Assembly (NCBI GenBank): GCA_035764725.1
Contig: DASTYT010000052.1
Span: 62,001-126,000, forward strand
Length of the DNA stretch: 64,000 bases
Source: Candidatus Methylomirabilota bacterium
GTDB lineage: Bacteria > Methylomirabilota > Methylomirabilia > Rokubacteriales > CSP1-6
Direction: 5' to 3'
A program made the translations under genes and the position numbers. How positions within the stretch are numbered: position 1 is the stretch's first letter; every line of letters starts with the position of its first letter. Shown piece by piece: positions 36,591 through 46,138 of this stretch. The notes beneath the pieces are model-generated. The model searched no databases. It was not told where the DNA came from and was given only the letters and a program-made list of their open reading frames with translations.

Positions 36591-38546
36591 CTAGCCCGCC
36601 TCCGCCTCCTCGCGGAAGGCGTCGATCTGCTCGGGCAAGCCGAACGCGCGCACGTGGTCCCCCGCGCGCAGAATCGTCTCCGCCGAGGGATTCACCACGA
36701 CCTGGCCGCCCGGCCGCGTCACCGCGACGACGGTGACCCCGAGACGCTCGCGGATCCGCGCCTCGCGCAGGGACTGGTCGGCGAGCGCGCCCGGTCCCAG
36801 CGTGATGTCGGCGATCTGCGGCAGATGGTCCCTCGCCGGCCCCGCGCTCTCCACCTCGAGCAGCATCGCGCGGTGGAACCGCTCCAGATAGGCGATGACC
36901 CGGTCCCTCGGCAGGGCGAGGCGCCGGAGCGCGTGCCGGATGAGCGTCGCGGCGGCTTCCACCTCCGGCTGGATCACCTCGGTCGCGCCGGCACGGGCGA
37001 GCGCGTCGATCGCGCTCGGGTCGTGCGCCCGCACGAGCACGGGCGACTCGCGATTGAACCGTCGGGCGCGCTGGACGACGAGCCCGGCGCGATCGATCTC
37101 CGGCAGCGCGACCACCACGAGCGCGGCGTGGGCCACTCCCGCGCGCTCGAGGATACGGCGCCGGGTCGCGTCCCCGAACACGCACGGCACGCCCCGCTCG
37201 CGCAGGCCGCGGATGATGTCGGCATCGGTCTCGATGACCACGTACTGAACCTGGAAGCTCTCGAGGGCCTCGCCGATGGCGCTGCCCACCCGACCGAACC
37301 CGCACACGACGACGTGGCGCGCGGGCGGTGCCGTCTCCGTCCGGGGCGCCGGGACCGACCTCGACCCCGCCCGCAGCCAGAGGCGCAGGCGCCCCAGCCA
37401 GCCCGGGCCCACGCGCACGAGGAGCGCATTGAGCAAGATGCTGAGGAGCGACGCGGCCAGGATCGCGCTGTAGATGTCGTCGCTGACGTGGCCCGCGTTG
37501 CGCGCCACCTGGACCAGCACGAAGGAGAACTCGCCGATCTGGGCCAGCCCGATGCCCACGAGGAGCGAGGTGGACGGCGGGTGCCGGAACATCCACACCA
37601 CGCTGGTGCGGATCACCGTCTTGCCCACCACCACCAGCAGCACCAGTCCCACCAGCAGGGGCACGTGGCTCAGCACCGAGCGCAGGTCGATGAGGGCGCC
37701 GATCGTCACGAAGAAGAGGGCGCCGAAGGCGTCCCGCAGTGGCAGCATGCGGGCGAGGGTCTCGTGGGCGTAGTCCGACTCGCTGATGATGAGGCCGGCG
37801 AGGAACGCACCCAGCGCGAGGGACAGCCCCACCGCCTGGGTCAGGGCCGCGGTGCCCAGCGCGATGGCGAGCGCGACGAGCAGGAACAGCTCCGCGCTCC
37901 GCATCCGCGAGATGTGGGTCATGAGCGGCGGGATCACGCGCGAGACGAGATAGAGGAACGGGAACAGGATGAGCGCCGCCTTCCCGAGGGCGAGGGCGAT
38001 GGCGAGGAACCGACCGGGGCCGAGCTCGCCCAGGGACGGTAGCAGCACCATCAGCGCCACCGCCACCAGATCCTCGACGATCGACATGCCCATCATGATG
38101 CGGCCGTGTCGCGAGTGGAGCTCGCCGCGGTCGAGGAGGAGGCGCGCGAGCACCATGGTGCTCGAGACCGAGATGACCATCCCGATGACGAGCCCGGTGA
38201 ACGCGCCCCATCCCACCAGGCTGCCCGCCGCCACCCCCATCCCCACGCACAGCAGGACGCCCAGGGGCCCGCCCAGCAGGGCTACCCACTTCACGCGCAG
38301 GAGGTCGCGCACCGAGAACTCGACGCCGATCGAGAACATGAGGAGCACGACGCCGATCTCGGCGAAGAGATCGAAGGAATGCGGGTCGGTGACGGATGGG
38401 CCCGGCGTGAAGGGGCTGATGATGAGCCCGCCGACGACGTAGCCGAGGATGAGCGGCTGCCGAAGCGCCCACGCCGCCGAGCCACCGATCACCGCGGCGA
38501 GAAAGACGAACGCGAGGTCGGCGAACACGCCGGCATCGGAGACCAT
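36591..38546 (-). CDS. Kef-type cation:proton antiporter with RCK domains (CPA2)
   Basis: This is a 651-codon gene for a CPA2-family transporter. About 12 helices fill residues 1-385, then a linker and the RCK/TrkA-N domain with the nucleotide-binding VVCGFGRVGSAIGEA, and a TrkA-C domain at the end (IRERLGVTVVAVTRPGG). It should exchange K+ or Na+ for H+ and be gated by NAD(H) or similar ligands, as YbaL/KefB do. ATG 38546 was chosen over an upstream GTG because it puts the first helix at the N-terminus and lies 7 bases from an extended -10 (TGCTAGATT). No ribosome site is present. Confidence 0.9.
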   Translation of the reverse strand: MVSDAGVFADLAFVFLAAVIGGSAAWALRQPLILGYVVGGLIISPFTPGPSVTDPHSFDLFAEIGVVLLMFSIGVEFSVRDLLRVKWVALLGGPLGVLLCVGMGVAAGSLVGWGAFTGLVIGMVISVSSTMVLARLLLDRGELHSRHGRIMMGMSIVEDLVAVALMVLLPSLGELGPGRFLAIALALGKAALILFPFLYLVSRVIPPLMTHISRMRSAELFLLVALAIALGTAALTQAVGLSLALGAFLAGLIISESDYAHETLARMLPLRDAFGALFFVTIGALIDLRSVLSHVPLLVGLVLLVVVGKTVIRTSVVWMFRHPPSTSLLVGIGLAQIGEFSFVLVQVARNAGHVSDDIYSAILAASLLSILLNALLVRVGPGWLGRLRLWLRAGSRSVPAPRTETAPPARHVVVCGFGRVGSAIGEALESFQVQYVVIETDADIIRGLRERGVPCVFGDATRRRILERAGVAHAALVVVALPEIDRAGLVVQRARRFNRESPVLVRAHDPSAIDALARAGATEVIQPEVEAAATLIRHALRRLALPRDRVIAYLERFHRAMLLEVESAGPARDHLPQIADITLGPGALADQSLREARIRERLGVTVVAVTRPGGQVVVNPSAETILRAGDHVRAFGLPEQIDAFREEAEAG

Positions 38547-38553
38547 GAGGGGC

Positions 38554-38562
38554 AATCTAGCA
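38554..38562 (-). promoter_or_regulatory. extended -10 promoter directly before the antiporter gene
   Basis: On the minus strand TGCTAGATT (38562-38554) ends 7 bases before ATG 38546. With no Shine-Dalgarno in between, the mRNA is probably leaderless. Confidence 0.45.
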
Positions 38563-38668
38563 CGCGACGGTCCCACCCCCTCCAGGGTCTTGCCGCTCCG
38601 TGCCGATTGGGTTAGACCTGTGCGGAGATGGGGGAGAAGGGACGCAGGACGGCCAAGGGGAGGCAGGA

Positions 38669-39016
38669 ATGACGGAACGACCGAAGCGCAAGCCGGCCGC
38701 GCCCGCGATGGGGCGGCGGATCAAGGAGCTGGAGCAGCGCCTCGCGCACCTCGAGACGATGCTCGCGGAGGTACGCGCCGAGGCGGGGCGCTCCAGCGGG
38801 GCCACCCGCGCGCGCCTCGAGCGCGTCGCCGAGGCGGTCTCGGAGCGCATCGCACGCGCCCGCGACGCGTTGGGGACGTCCCTCGACCGCCTGAGCGACG
38901 CGCTCACCATCTCGCGGGAGCGTGTGGAGCGCGAGGTGGGTCTGCTCACCCGTGGGTTCCAGGCGGGGATGCGCGCCGGACGCGCCGCGTATCGCGGTGG
39001 CAAGGGACAGTCGTAG
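38669..39016 (+). CDS. small coiled-coil protein, unknown function
   Basis: This is a 115-residue, highly charged protein rich in Arg, Glu and Ala. Residues about 14-85 should form a long coiled coil (RRIKELEQRLAHLETML and later heptads). There is no membrane segment or enzyme motif. The ending GMRAGRAAYRGG is basic and may touch nucleic acid or membranes. ATG 38669 has a good GGGGAGG site 6-7 bases upstream. It precedes the DHH phosphoesterase gene by 39 bases and could share its transcript. Function unknown; phasin-like or apolipoprotein-like helical proteins look similar. Confidence 0.65.
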   Translation: MTERPKRKPAAPAMGRRIKELEQRLAHLETMLAEVRAEAGRSSGATRARLERVAEAVSERIARARDALGTSLDRLSDALTISRERVEREVGLLTRGFQAGMRAGRAAYRGGKGQS

Positions 39017-39055
39017 ATTTCGCTTGGCCCCCCTTGACCAGGGGCCGAAAATGAC

Positions 39056-40429
39056 ATGATGCGCTACGTACTCTTCTGCCCCGACGGCCTCCTCGAGGAC
39101 GTGGCGGGCGCCACCACCCTGCCGGGGGACGCCCCCGTGTACGTGGTGGCGCGCCCCGCGCTGCGGGCGCGCCTCGGCCGCACCGGCCGCCCGATCATCG
39201 TCGGCGACGTCACCGACGCCGACGTGTACGCGAAGGCGGGCAAGACGCACCGGGGCCCCATCGTGGTGGGCATGCCGCGCACGCGCCTCGGCCGCGCGGT
39301 GGCGGCGGCGCGGGAGGCCTTCCCCGACGTGCCGCTCCTCGCCGTCACCGACGATGCGCGGGCGGTGCCGGGCGTCACCACGGTGCCGCTCTCCAGCCTG
39401 GGCGAGTCGCTGATCCGCCCCGCCCTCGACCGCGCCACCACCCGGGCGCGGGTGGAGCGGATCCGCGCCCGGTTCGAGGACGCCGAGCGCGTGCTCATCC
39501 TCATGCAGGACGATCCCGATCCGGACGCCATCGCCTCCGCCCTCGCCCTCAAGGTGCTGCTCGGCCGCACGCGCACCTCCGCGCCGCTCTGCACCTTCGG
39601 GACGATCACGCGCCCGGAGAACCTGGCGATGTGCAAGATCCTCGAGATCGACGTGGAGGAGATCGACGCGCGCGCCCTCGAGCAGTTCGACCGCGTCGCC
39701 ATGGTGGACGTCCAGCCTACGTTCCTCGAGGAGCCCATCGGCGAGGTGGATCTCGTCATCGACCATCACCCGGTGGAGCGGCCCTTCAAGTCCCGGATGA
39801 AGGACGTCCGCCCGAGCTACGGCGCCACCTCCACCATCCTCGTCGAGTACCTCCGCGCCGCCGACGTGAAGATCAGCCAGCGCCTCGCTACCGCGCTGCT
39901 CTACGGGATCAAGTCGGACACGCTCGGCCTGGAGCGCGGCGGCACTCGGGCCGATCTCGACGCGTTCGCGTACCTCTACCTTCTCGCCAACCACAACGCC
40001 CTCCGCCGCATCGAGCGGCCCGAGCTCTCCGAGGCCGCCCTCGACGTGCTCGCCCGCGGGCTCGCGGATCGGCGCATCGTCCATGCCGTGTTCTTCTCCC
40101 ACCTGGGCCGGGTCGCGGTCGTGGACCTCGTCCCCCAGTTCGCCGACTTCGGGCTCCAGGCGGAAGGCGTGGAGTGGTCGGTGGTCTCCGGCGTCGTCGG
40201 CGCCGACCTGCATGTCTCCATCCGGAACGTGGGCTACGTGCGGAGCGCGGGTGAAGTAGCCCACGAAGCGTTCGGGGACCTTGGCTCGGCGGGCGGGCAC
40301 CGAACCATGGCCAAGGCGGTGATTCCGATGGCGCGACTCGGCGATGCCGACGCCGGGGCCGGGCCCGCCGTCGCGGAGCGAGTGAGCCAGCGCTTCCTGC
40401 GCGCCCTCGGTATCAACGGCAGGGGGTAG
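39056..40429 (+). CDS. DHH/DHHA1-family phosphoesterase with N-terminal Rossmann-like domain
   Basis: This is a 457-residue protein. Residues 1-120 look like a Rossmann or RCK-type domain (beta strands RPIIVGDVTD, GPIVVGMP, PLLAVTDD). The DHH domain follows, with DDPDPDA (152-158), Asp218 in MVDVQP and DHHP (236-239) binding metal ions, and a DHHA1 domain near the end with GSAGGHR. Relatives cleave nanoRNA, cyclic di-AMP products or pAp. The N-terminal domain suggests ligand control. The start is the first of two tandem ATGs. It is followed by a LapA-like gene after 6 bases. Confidence 0.87.
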   Translation: MMRYVLFCPDGLLEDVAGATTLPGDAPVYVVARPALRARLGRTGRPIIVGDVTDADVYAKAGKTHRGPIVVGMPRTRLGRAVAAAREAFPDVPLLAVTDDARAVPGVTTVPLSSLGESLIRPALDRATTRARVERIRARFEDAERVLILMQDDPDPDAIASALALKVLLGRTRTSAPLCTFGTITRPENLAMCKILEIDVEEIDARALEQFDRVAMVDVQPTFLEEPIGEVDLVIDHHPVERPFKSRMKDVRPSYGATSTILVEYLRAADVKISQRLATALLYGIKSDTLGLERGGTRADLDAFAYLYLLANHNALRRIERPELSEAALDVLARGLADRRIVHAVFFSHLGRVAVVDLVPQFADFGLQAEGVEWSVVSGVVGADLHVSIRNVGYVRSAGEVAHEAFGDLGSAGGHRTMAKAVIPMARLGDADAGAGPAVAERVSQRFLRALGINGRG

Positions 40430-40435
40430 TCGGCG

Positions 40436-40741
40436 GTGGTGATCATCTACATCATCATGATCGTCGTGGGCGCCGCCGCCGCCGTCTTCGCCATCCAGAA
40501 CATCGATCCGGTGGTGATCCGCTTCCTCGGCTGGCGCGTCGAGGGCATGCCGCTCGCGCTCGTCATCCTGCTGTCGGCGTTCGCCGGGCTCGTGGTCGCC
40601 ACCATGATCGCGATGGTGCAGCAGCTCCGTCTCTACTCGCGGATCCGCGCCCTCGAGCGCGAGCGGCCGCCCGCCGCCCCGCCCTCGCCGCCAGCGTCCC
40701 CGCCGTCGACCACGCCCCCGCCCCCGGGGCCGCGCCCATGA
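40436..40741 (+). CDS. LapA-domain membrane protein
   Basis: This is a 101-residue protein with two helices (about 3-22 and 38-60) separated by the short loop NIDPVVIRFLGWRVEGMP, the signature of LapA/DUF1049 (YciS) proteins, which aid assembly of lipopolysaccharide in Gram-negative bacteria. After a charged segment it ends in a Pro-rich tail. GTG 40436 starts the first helix directly. The last 4 bases overlap the mgtE start. Confidence 0.8.
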   Translation: MVIIYIIMIVVGAAAAVFAIQNIDPVVIRFLGWRVEGMPLALVILLSAFAGLVVATMIAMVQQLRLYSRIRALERERPPAAPPSPPASPPSTTPPPPGPRP

Positions 40742-42084
40742 CCGACACCGCGCGCCTCGGCGAGACCGTGCGCGACCTCCTCGAGGGCGGCCGCCACGAG
40801 CGTCTTGCCCAGACCCTGGAGGCGTCGCACGCCGCTGACGTCGCCGCGACCCTCCGCGACCTGCCGGTGCCCGAGCAGCGCACGCTGTTCCGGCTGCTGA
40901 ACCGCGACCAAGCAGGCAACGTCCTTGCCGAGCTAGATGATCAGACGCTGCTCGAGCTGGTGCGGGCGCTCGACGAGACGGAGATCTCCGGCATTCTCGA
41001 CCGCATGCAGCCCGCCGATGCCGCGCAGGTCATCGAAGAGCTGCCGGAGGAGCAGGCGGAGAAGGTCCTCGACCTCATGAAGGAGCAGCAGTCCGAGGAC
41101 GTGCAGGAGCTGCTCGAGTACGGCGAGAAGACGGCGGGCCGCATCATGTCGCCGGAGGTGCTCGCCATCCACGAGTACGCCACGGTGACGCAGGCCATCG
41201 AGCACGTGCGGAAGTCCCCGGCGGCCAAGTCGGCCCGCGACCTCTACCTCGTGGACGATCACGATCACCTCGTCGGCGTGCTGCCGCTCCTGCGTCTGCT
41301 CACCGCCGACCCCGCCACCCCGGTACGGCTCCTCGCCCGGGAAGATGTGATGACAGTGACACCCGACACCGACCAGGAGGAGGCGGCGAAGCTGGTAGCC
41401 AAGTACGACCTGGTCACGCTGCCCATCGTGGATCGCGACCACCGGCTCCTCGGGGTGATCGGGGTGGACGACGTCATCGACATCATCCGTGAGGAGGCGA
41501 CCGAAGACATTCAGCGCCTGGCCGGCGCCGCCGGGGACGAGACGGTGTTCGACCCCGCCGGCTCGGTATTCCCCAAGCGGCTCCTGTGGCGGCTGATCAA
41601 CCTCGGGACGGCGATCCTCGCCGCCTCCGTCATCGGCCTCTTCGAGTCATCCATCCGGAGCCTCGCCACCCTCGCCATCTTCATGCCCATCGTCGCGTCG
41701 ATGGGCGGCATCGGCACCACCCAGACCGCGACGGTCATCGTCCGTGGCCTGGCGCTGGGCGACATGACTTCCGCGCACCTGTGGCGGGTGCTCAAGAAGG
41801 AGGCCTGGCTCGGTCTCACCACCGGGCTCGCCAACGCCGCGGTCATGGCGGCCATCGCGTACTTCTGGAAGGGCCAGATCCTCCTCGCGGTCATCATCGG
41901 AGCCGCGCTCGTGTTCAACATGCTCGTCGCCGCGGTGGTGGGCGTCACTATTCCGATCGCGCTCAAGACCTTCCGCATCGATCCCGCCATCGCCTCGAGC
42001 GTCATCATCACGACGTTCACCGACGTGTTCGGGTTCTTCTCCTTCCTCGGTCTGGCGACTGTGCTGATCCGGTTTCTGCTATAA
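40738..42084 (+). CDS. mgtE: MgtE-type magnesium transporter
   Basis: This is a 448-residue Mg2+ channel. The N-terminal helical MgtE domain (about 10-130) has LDRMQPADAAQVIEELPEE repeats, two CBS domains lie at about 135-255, and five helices fill residues 280-448 with the selectivity region in ASMGGIGTTQTATVI and the end TTFTDVFGFFSFLGL. Mg2+ binding to the cytoplasmic part closes the pore, so flux is self-regulated. The ATG overlaps the LapA-like stop (ATGA). No Mg2+ riboswitch is visible, and none is expected inside an operon. Confidence 0.93.
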   Translation: MTDTARLGETVRDLLEGGRHERLAQTLEASHAADVAATLRDLPVPEQRTLFRLLNRDQAGNVLAELDDQTLLELVRALDETEISGILDRMQPADAAQVIEELPEEQAEKVLDLMKEQQSEDVQELLEYGEKTAGRIMSPEVLAIHEYATVTQAIEHVRKSPAAKSARDLYLVDDHDHLVGVLPLLRLLTADPATPVRLLAREDVMTVTPDTDQEEAAKLVAKYDLVTLPIVDRDHRLLGVIGVDDVIDIIREEATEDIQRLAGAAGDETVFDPAGSVFPKRLLWRLINLGTAILAASVIGLFESSIRSLATLAIFMPIVASMGGIGTTQTATVIVRGLALGDMTSAHLWRVLKKEAWLGLTTGLANAAVMAAIAYFWKGQILLAVIIGAALVFNMLVAAVVGVTIPIALKTFRIDPAIASSVIITTFTDVFGFFSFLGLATVLIRFLL

Positions 42085-42085
42085 T
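42080..42085 (+). promoter_or_regulatory. perfect TATAAT at the end of mgtE
   Basis: TATAAT overlaps the mgtE stop codon. The -35 region is poor (GACTGT at 17 bases). It may start the methyltransferase transcript with a leader of about 100 bases. Confidence 0.35.
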
Positions 42086-42190
42086 TCCACACGGAAAGAA
42101 ACCACTTGGCAATCGCTCGCTCCCTATGATAAATCTTCGGCGGCTGCTCTACGCCGCACGGTGGGCACTGACTCGAGGAGGGTACCAAAC

Positions 42191-42820
42191 GTGGACGTAG
42201 CGCTGGAGAAGCGGCAGGTCAAGCGGGCCTACAAGCTGTACGCTCCCGCCTACGATCTGGTCTTCGACTGGATCTTCCATCCCGGTCGCGAAGCCGCCAT
42301 CAGACTCTGTGACATCCGCGCCGATCATCATGTGCTCGAGGTCGGCATCGGCACCGGACTCAACCTTCCGCTCTTCCCGCGGCGCACGCGCATCACGGGC
42401 ATCGATCTCTCCGAGGAGATGCTGCGCAAGGCCAAGGAGCGCGTGCTCGAGCTCGGACTCACCAACGTCACGCTGCGGGCGATGGATGCCACCGTGATGG
42501 ACTTCCCGGACAACGAGTTCGACTCCGCCGTCGCCACCTACACGATCAGCGCGGTGCCCGATCCGGTCGGCGTGCTCCGAGAGATGCGGCGGGTGGTGAA
42601 GCCGGGCGGCAGCATCGTGCTGCTCAACCACTTCCGCAGTGAGCGGCGCGTGATGGGGCGCCTGGAGGACATGGTGGCGCCGGTGTGCACTCGTCTCGGC
42701 TGGAAGTCGAACCTGCCGCTGGAGCCGCTGCTCGCCCAGGTCGGCCTGCAGCCGGAGATCTCCACCAAGGTCAATCTCTTCAACGGCTGGCGCCTCATCA
42801 AGTGCCGGAATAGCAAGTAG
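42191..42820 (+). CDS. class I SAM methyltransferase, PmtA-like
   Basis: This is a 209-residue methyltransferase. The SAM-binding motif I is HVLEVGIGTGLNLPLFP (47-63), with ITGIDLSEEML (acidic loop) and TYTISAVPDP (motif II-III region). The N-terminal RAYKLYAPAYDLVFDWIFHPGR segment is typical of the Rhodobacter-type phosphatidylethanolamine N-methyltransferase, which makes phosphatidylcholine. Other small-molecule targets are possible. GTG 42191 is chosen because GAGGAGG lies 9 bases upstream. Confidence 0.82.
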   Translation: MDVALEKRQVKRAYKLYAPAYDLVFDWIFHPGREAAIRLCDIRADHHVLEVGIGTGLNLPLFPRRTRITGIDLSEEMLRKAKERVLELGLTNVTLRAMDATVMDFPDNEFDSAVATYTISAVPDPVGVLREMRRVVKPGGSIVLLNHFRSERRVMGRLEDMVAPVCTRLGWKSNLPLEPLLAQVGLQPEISTKVNLFNGWRLIKCRNSK

Positions 42821-42830
42821 CCGTCGCACG

Positions 42831-43853
42831 CTGCGCCGGGCCGCCTTCCTCCTTCTCGCCGCACTCGTCACGCTGCCCGTCCTGCCCGCGGCGACCCGCG
42901 CCGTGCGCGCGGGCCTCTTCGTCGCCGAGTTTCTCTCCGAGGGCCGCTGGCGTCCCCTGAGCGCGGTCACCGACGCGCCGCTCCGTCGCCCCCTCGCCGC
43001 CTCGGACGGCGCGCGAGCGATCGACGTGGATCTCTACGCGACCGCTTTCCCCTCGACGCGTCCCGGCCTGGTGTTGGTGCACGGCCTCGCCGCGGCCGGC
43101 AAGGACGATCCGCGAGTGCGCGAGGCCGCCGCGCTCCTCGCGCGCGCGGGCTGGACCGTCGCGGCGCCGTCGGTGGAGGGTCTCATGCGCTTGCGGCTGC
43201 GGCCCGAGGATGCGGGCGCGGTGCGCGCCGCCGCTCTCGCCCTCCGTGATCTGGGCAGCCGCCCGATCGCCCTGCTCGCGGTCAGCGTGGGGGCGGGGCC
43301 GGCACTCGCCGCCGCCGCGGAACCCGACCTCGCGCGCGAGATCTCCGCGGTGATGCTGCTGGGCGGCTACGCCTCCGCGCGGGACCTCCTCCGCTTCACC
43401 TTGACCGGCACGGACGGCCACGGCGCGGTGGGTCACCGGCCGGACGAGGCGGCCATCGCCGCCTTCATCGCCGCCAATCCCGAGCTGATGGACGACGCGG
43501 GGCGCCGGCTCGCGGCCACTCGCGATCCCGCCGCGGTGGACGCCCTCATCGCAGCGCTTCCGCCCGCCTCCCAGCGGCTGCTCGACGCGCTGTCGCCCCT
43601 CGGGCGGCTCGAGGCACTCCGCGCTCCCCTCTTCCTCGTGCACGGGCACGACGATCCCGCGGTACCGGCGACGGAGAGCGCGCGCCTCGCTGCGGCCGCG
43701 GCGCGCGCTGGAAAGACCGTTCACAACGTGGTCGTCGGCGCCGTCGGCCACGTCGAGCCGGGCACGGGCGCGCGGCTCGCCGACCGGGGTCGGCTGGCCG
43801 CGATCTTCTATGCGTTCGCCGTCACTTCGGCGGCGTCAACCCCATCAGGCTGA
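42831..43853 (+). CDS. exported alpha/beta hydrolase, probable CTG start
   Basis: This is an alpha/beta-hydrolase of the dienelactone-hydrolase-like type: LVLVHGLAAAG at the oxyanion loop, the nucleophile Ser in LLAVSVGAGPAL, Asp in HGHDDPAVP and His in GAVGHVEPG. From the first usual start (GTG 42903) the product is 316 residues. The frame is open upstream and encodes an ideal signal peptide (RRAAFLLLAALVTLPVLP) that has no ATG, GTG or TTG before it. CTG at 42831 would start it exactly, giving 340 residues. The substrate is unknown. The 3' end overlaps the convergent PhnD-like gene by 32 bases. Confidence 0.8.
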   Translation: MRRAAFLLLAALVTLPVLPAATRAVRAGLFVAEFLSEGRWRPLSAVTDAPLRRPLAASDGARAIDVDLYATAFPSTRPGLVLVHGLAAAGKDDPRVREAAALLARAGWTVAAPSVEGLMRLRLRPEDAGAVRAAALALRDLGSRPIALLAVSVGAGPALAAAAEPDLAREISAVMLLGGYASARDLLRFTLTGTDGHGAVGHRPDEAAIAAFIAANPELMDDAGRRLAATRDPAAVDALIAALPPASQRLLDALSPLGRLEALRAPLFLVHGHDDPAVPATESARLAAAAARAGKTVHNVVVGAVGHVEPGTGARLADRGRLAAIFYAFAVTSAASTPSG

Positions 43854-44700
43854 CCGCGTCGCGCACCGGCTGGTAGTCGCGGTCCGCGGCCTCGACGAAG
43901 CCGTCGATGTTGTAGATGTCCTTGAGCACCGCGGCGTGCTCGGGCCCCTTCATCGCCAGCAAGGCCTTCTTCACGCGGTCGAGCGTCTCCGCGGGCAGGC
44001 CGGGCCGGGCGCAGATTCCCGCCTCGGGGATCGGCGGCGTCTCTCCCACGAAGCCGAGCCGCGCCACCTGCGCGGGGTCCTTGAGATAGAGCTCGGGGGC
44101 CTTGTCGAACGACGCCGCCGCGTCCACCCGCCCGTGGATCAGCGCATTGAGCGCGGCGTCATGGCCGCCCGCAAAGAGGGCTTCCCTGAAGAAGGTCTTG
44201 GGGTCGCGGTCGCGCACGAGCCCTCGCTTGACGAGGAGCACCATCGGATAGATGTAGCCGGAGCTCGACGCCGGATCCACGAAGGCGACCGTCTTGCCCC
44301 GCAGATCCTCCAGCCGCTGGATGCCGCTGTCCTTCCTCACGTAGAAGCGCGCGGTGTACTCCACGCGCCCCTGCCAGATGTCGCGGACGATGATCTGACA
44401 GCCCGCCTCGCGGTTGGCGAGGACATATCCCACTGGATGCACGAAGGCGAGGTCCACGTGGCGGTTGCGCAGGGCCTCCACCACCCCCGCATAGTCCGAC
44501 GCGACCCGCGCCCGGATGGGCACGCCGGACAGGCCCGTGAGCGCGCGGGCGAACGCGTCGCCCGCTTCCTGGAGCGCGGTGGGATCGCGTGAGGGCGTGA
44601 GCGCGAGGGTGAGGGGCGCGTCGGCGGCAATGCCGCGCGCGGCCGCCGCCGCGAGCGCGGCGGCGGTGAGGAGCCCGGTGAGGAGGCGCCGGGGGATCAC
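43822..44700 (-). CDS. PhnD-like phosphate/phosphonate-family binding protein, orphan
   Basis: This is a 292-residue periplasmic protein. A signal peptide (about 1-26, ending GIAADA) is followed by a PBP type-2 fold with DLAFVHPVGYVLA, GKTVAFVDPASSSGYIYP and a C-terminal helical part. These features match the PhnD/PtxB phosphate-phosphite-phosphonate binding family. No permease or ATPase is adjacent; instead its GTG overlaps the stop of an NtrC-type regulator (GTGA). In that setting it may serve as a periplasmic sensor rather than a transporter part. The stop lies inside the convergent hydrolase gene. Confidence 0.82.
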   Translation of the reverse strand: MIPRRLLTGLLTAAALAAAAARGIAADAPLTLALTPSRDPTALQEAGDAFARALTGLSGVPIRARVASDYAGVVEALRNRHVDLAFVHPVGYVLANREAGCQIIVRDIWQGRVEYTARFYVRKDSGIQRLEDLRGKTVAFVDPASSSGYIYPMVLLVKRGLVRDRDPKTFFREALFAGGHDAALNALIHGRVDAAASFDKAPELYLKDPAQVARLGFVGETPPIPEAGICARPGLPAETLDRVKKALLAMKGPEHAAVLKDIYNIDGFVEAADRDYQPVRDAVSLMGLTPPK

Positions 44701-46133
44701 GGGGCGGCGGCGGTGCCGCGCGCTCCCGCCGCATCCTCGTCGCGGCGTATCCCCCACCCCGCGAGGCGCGCGAGGAGCGTGTTCCGGTGCACGCCGAGGC
44801 GCCGCGCGGCCCGGCTCTGGTTCCAGTTCTCGCGCTCGAGGGCGCGCAAGATGTAGACCTGCTCGAAGCGGTCGCGCGCTTCCTTGAGCGACAGCGGCGC
44901 GCTCCCGGCCCCGCGGGTCGGCTCGTCGCGGAGCGCGAGGTCGAGCGGCAAGTCATCCAGGCGGATCACGGGGCGCGTAGCCAGCGCCACGCTTCGCTCG
45001 ACGACGTTCTCGAGCTCGCGCACGTTGCCCGGCCAGTCGTAGGCGCCCAGCGACGGGAGCGCCCCGCGCGAGATCCCGCGCACGTCCTTCTTGAACTCCC
45101 GCGCGTACTTGCGGATAAAGTGCTCGACGAGGAGTGGGATGTCCTCCTTGCGCTCCCGGAGCGGGGGGATGGTGAGGGCGGCGACGTTGATCCGGTAGAA
45201 GAGGTCCTCGCGGAAGGCGCGCGCCCGCACGAGCTGGCGCAAGTCTTCGTTGGTGGCCGCGATCACGCGTACGTCCACCGGGATCGTCCGGGTGCCGCCG
45301 AGGCGCTCCACCTCGCGCTCCTGCAGCGCCCGCAGGAGCTTGGCCTGAAGGTCCACCCGCAGGCTTCCGACCTCGTCGAGGAAGAGAGTGCCGCCGTGGG
45401 CCAGCTCGAACTTGCCCAGCTTGCGCGCGTGCGCGCCGGTGAACGCCCCCTTCTCGTGGCCGAACAGCTCGGACTCGAACAGCCCCTCGGGCACCGCGGC
45501 GAGATTGACCGCGACGAACGGCTGATCGCGGCGCGGGCTCTGACGGTGGATGGCGCGCGCGACCAGCTCCTTGCCGGTCCCGCTCTCGCCGCTCACCAGC
45601 ACGGTGGCGTGGGTCTGGGCCACCTGCGCGATCTGCTCGTAGAGCCGGACCATCGCGGGATGGCGTCCCACGAGCGCGTCGAAGCCGTGGGCGCGGTCGA
45701 GCTCGGCGCGGAGGTAGCAGACCTCGCGCTCGAGCACGCGCTGCTGGGCGGCCTGCTTCACGAGCAGCAGCAGCTCGTCCACGTCGAAGGGCTTCACGAT
45801 GTAGTCGTAGGCGCCCGCCTTGATCGTGTCCACCGCGGTGCGGACGTCCGGCACCGCGGTCATGAGGATCACCGCGATCGAGTCATCGAGGGCGAGGAGC
45901 CGCGGCAGCACCACCGGGCCGCGCTCGCCGGGCAGGCGCACGTCGAGCAGCGCCACGTCCACCCGCCGGGAGCGCACGAGCGCGAGGGCGGCGGCGCCGT
46001 CCTCCGCCTCGAGCACCTCGAAATCGCGCTTGAAGATCTCGCGCAGCGACTCGCGCACCCCGGGCTCGTCGTCGATGACGAGCACGACGGGAAGCGGACG
46101 ATAGACGTGGGAGGGATCGGGCTCGGCGGACAC
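44697..46133 (-). CDS. sigma-54-dependent response regulator, NtrC family
   Basis: This is a 478-residue activator: receiver domain with DDEPG (21-25), Asp64 and Lys in YIVKPF; AAA+ domain with Walker A GESGTGKE (182-189), GAFTGA (229-234) and [10 protein letters not shown]; and a Fis-type HTH ([17 protein letters not shown]). It should open sigma-54 promoters after phosphorylation by a kinase not seen here. The gene lies 5 bases after htrA and overlaps the PhnD-like gene, so envelope protease, regulator and binding protein form one operon. The start is GTG 46133 without a clear ribosome site. Confidence 0.92.
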   Translation of the reverse strand: MSAEPDPSHVYRPLPVVLVIDDEPGVRESLREIFKRDFEVLEAEDGAAALALVRSRRVDVALLDVRLPGERGPVVLPRLLALDDSIAVILMTAVPDVRTAVDTIKAGAYDYIVKPFDVDELLLLVKQAAQQRVLEREVCYLRAELDRAHGFDALVGRHPAMVRLYEQIAQVAQTHATVLVSGESGTGKELVARAIHRQSPRRDQPFVAVNLAAVPEGLFESELFGHEKGAFTGAHARKLGKFELAHGGTLFLDEVGSLRVDLQAKLLRALQEREVERLGGTRTIPVDVRVIAATNEDLRQLVRARAFREDLFYRINVAALTIPPLRERKEDIPLLVEHFIRKYAREFKKDVRGISRGALPSLGAYDWPGNVRELENVVERSVALATRPVIRLDDLPLDLALRDEPTRGAGSAPLSLKEARDRFEQVYILRALERENWNQSRAARRLGVHRNTLLARLAGWGIRRDEDAAGARGTAAAP

Positions 46134-46138
46134 GGAGG

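Noticed and set aside
36442..38472. 676-codon open frame overlapping the antiporter gene on the same strand in another frame
   Set aside because: Its translation is a low-complexity Arg/Ala/Pro/Gly string, typical of out-of-frame reading in GC-rich DNA; the antiporter frame has helices and RCK motifs.
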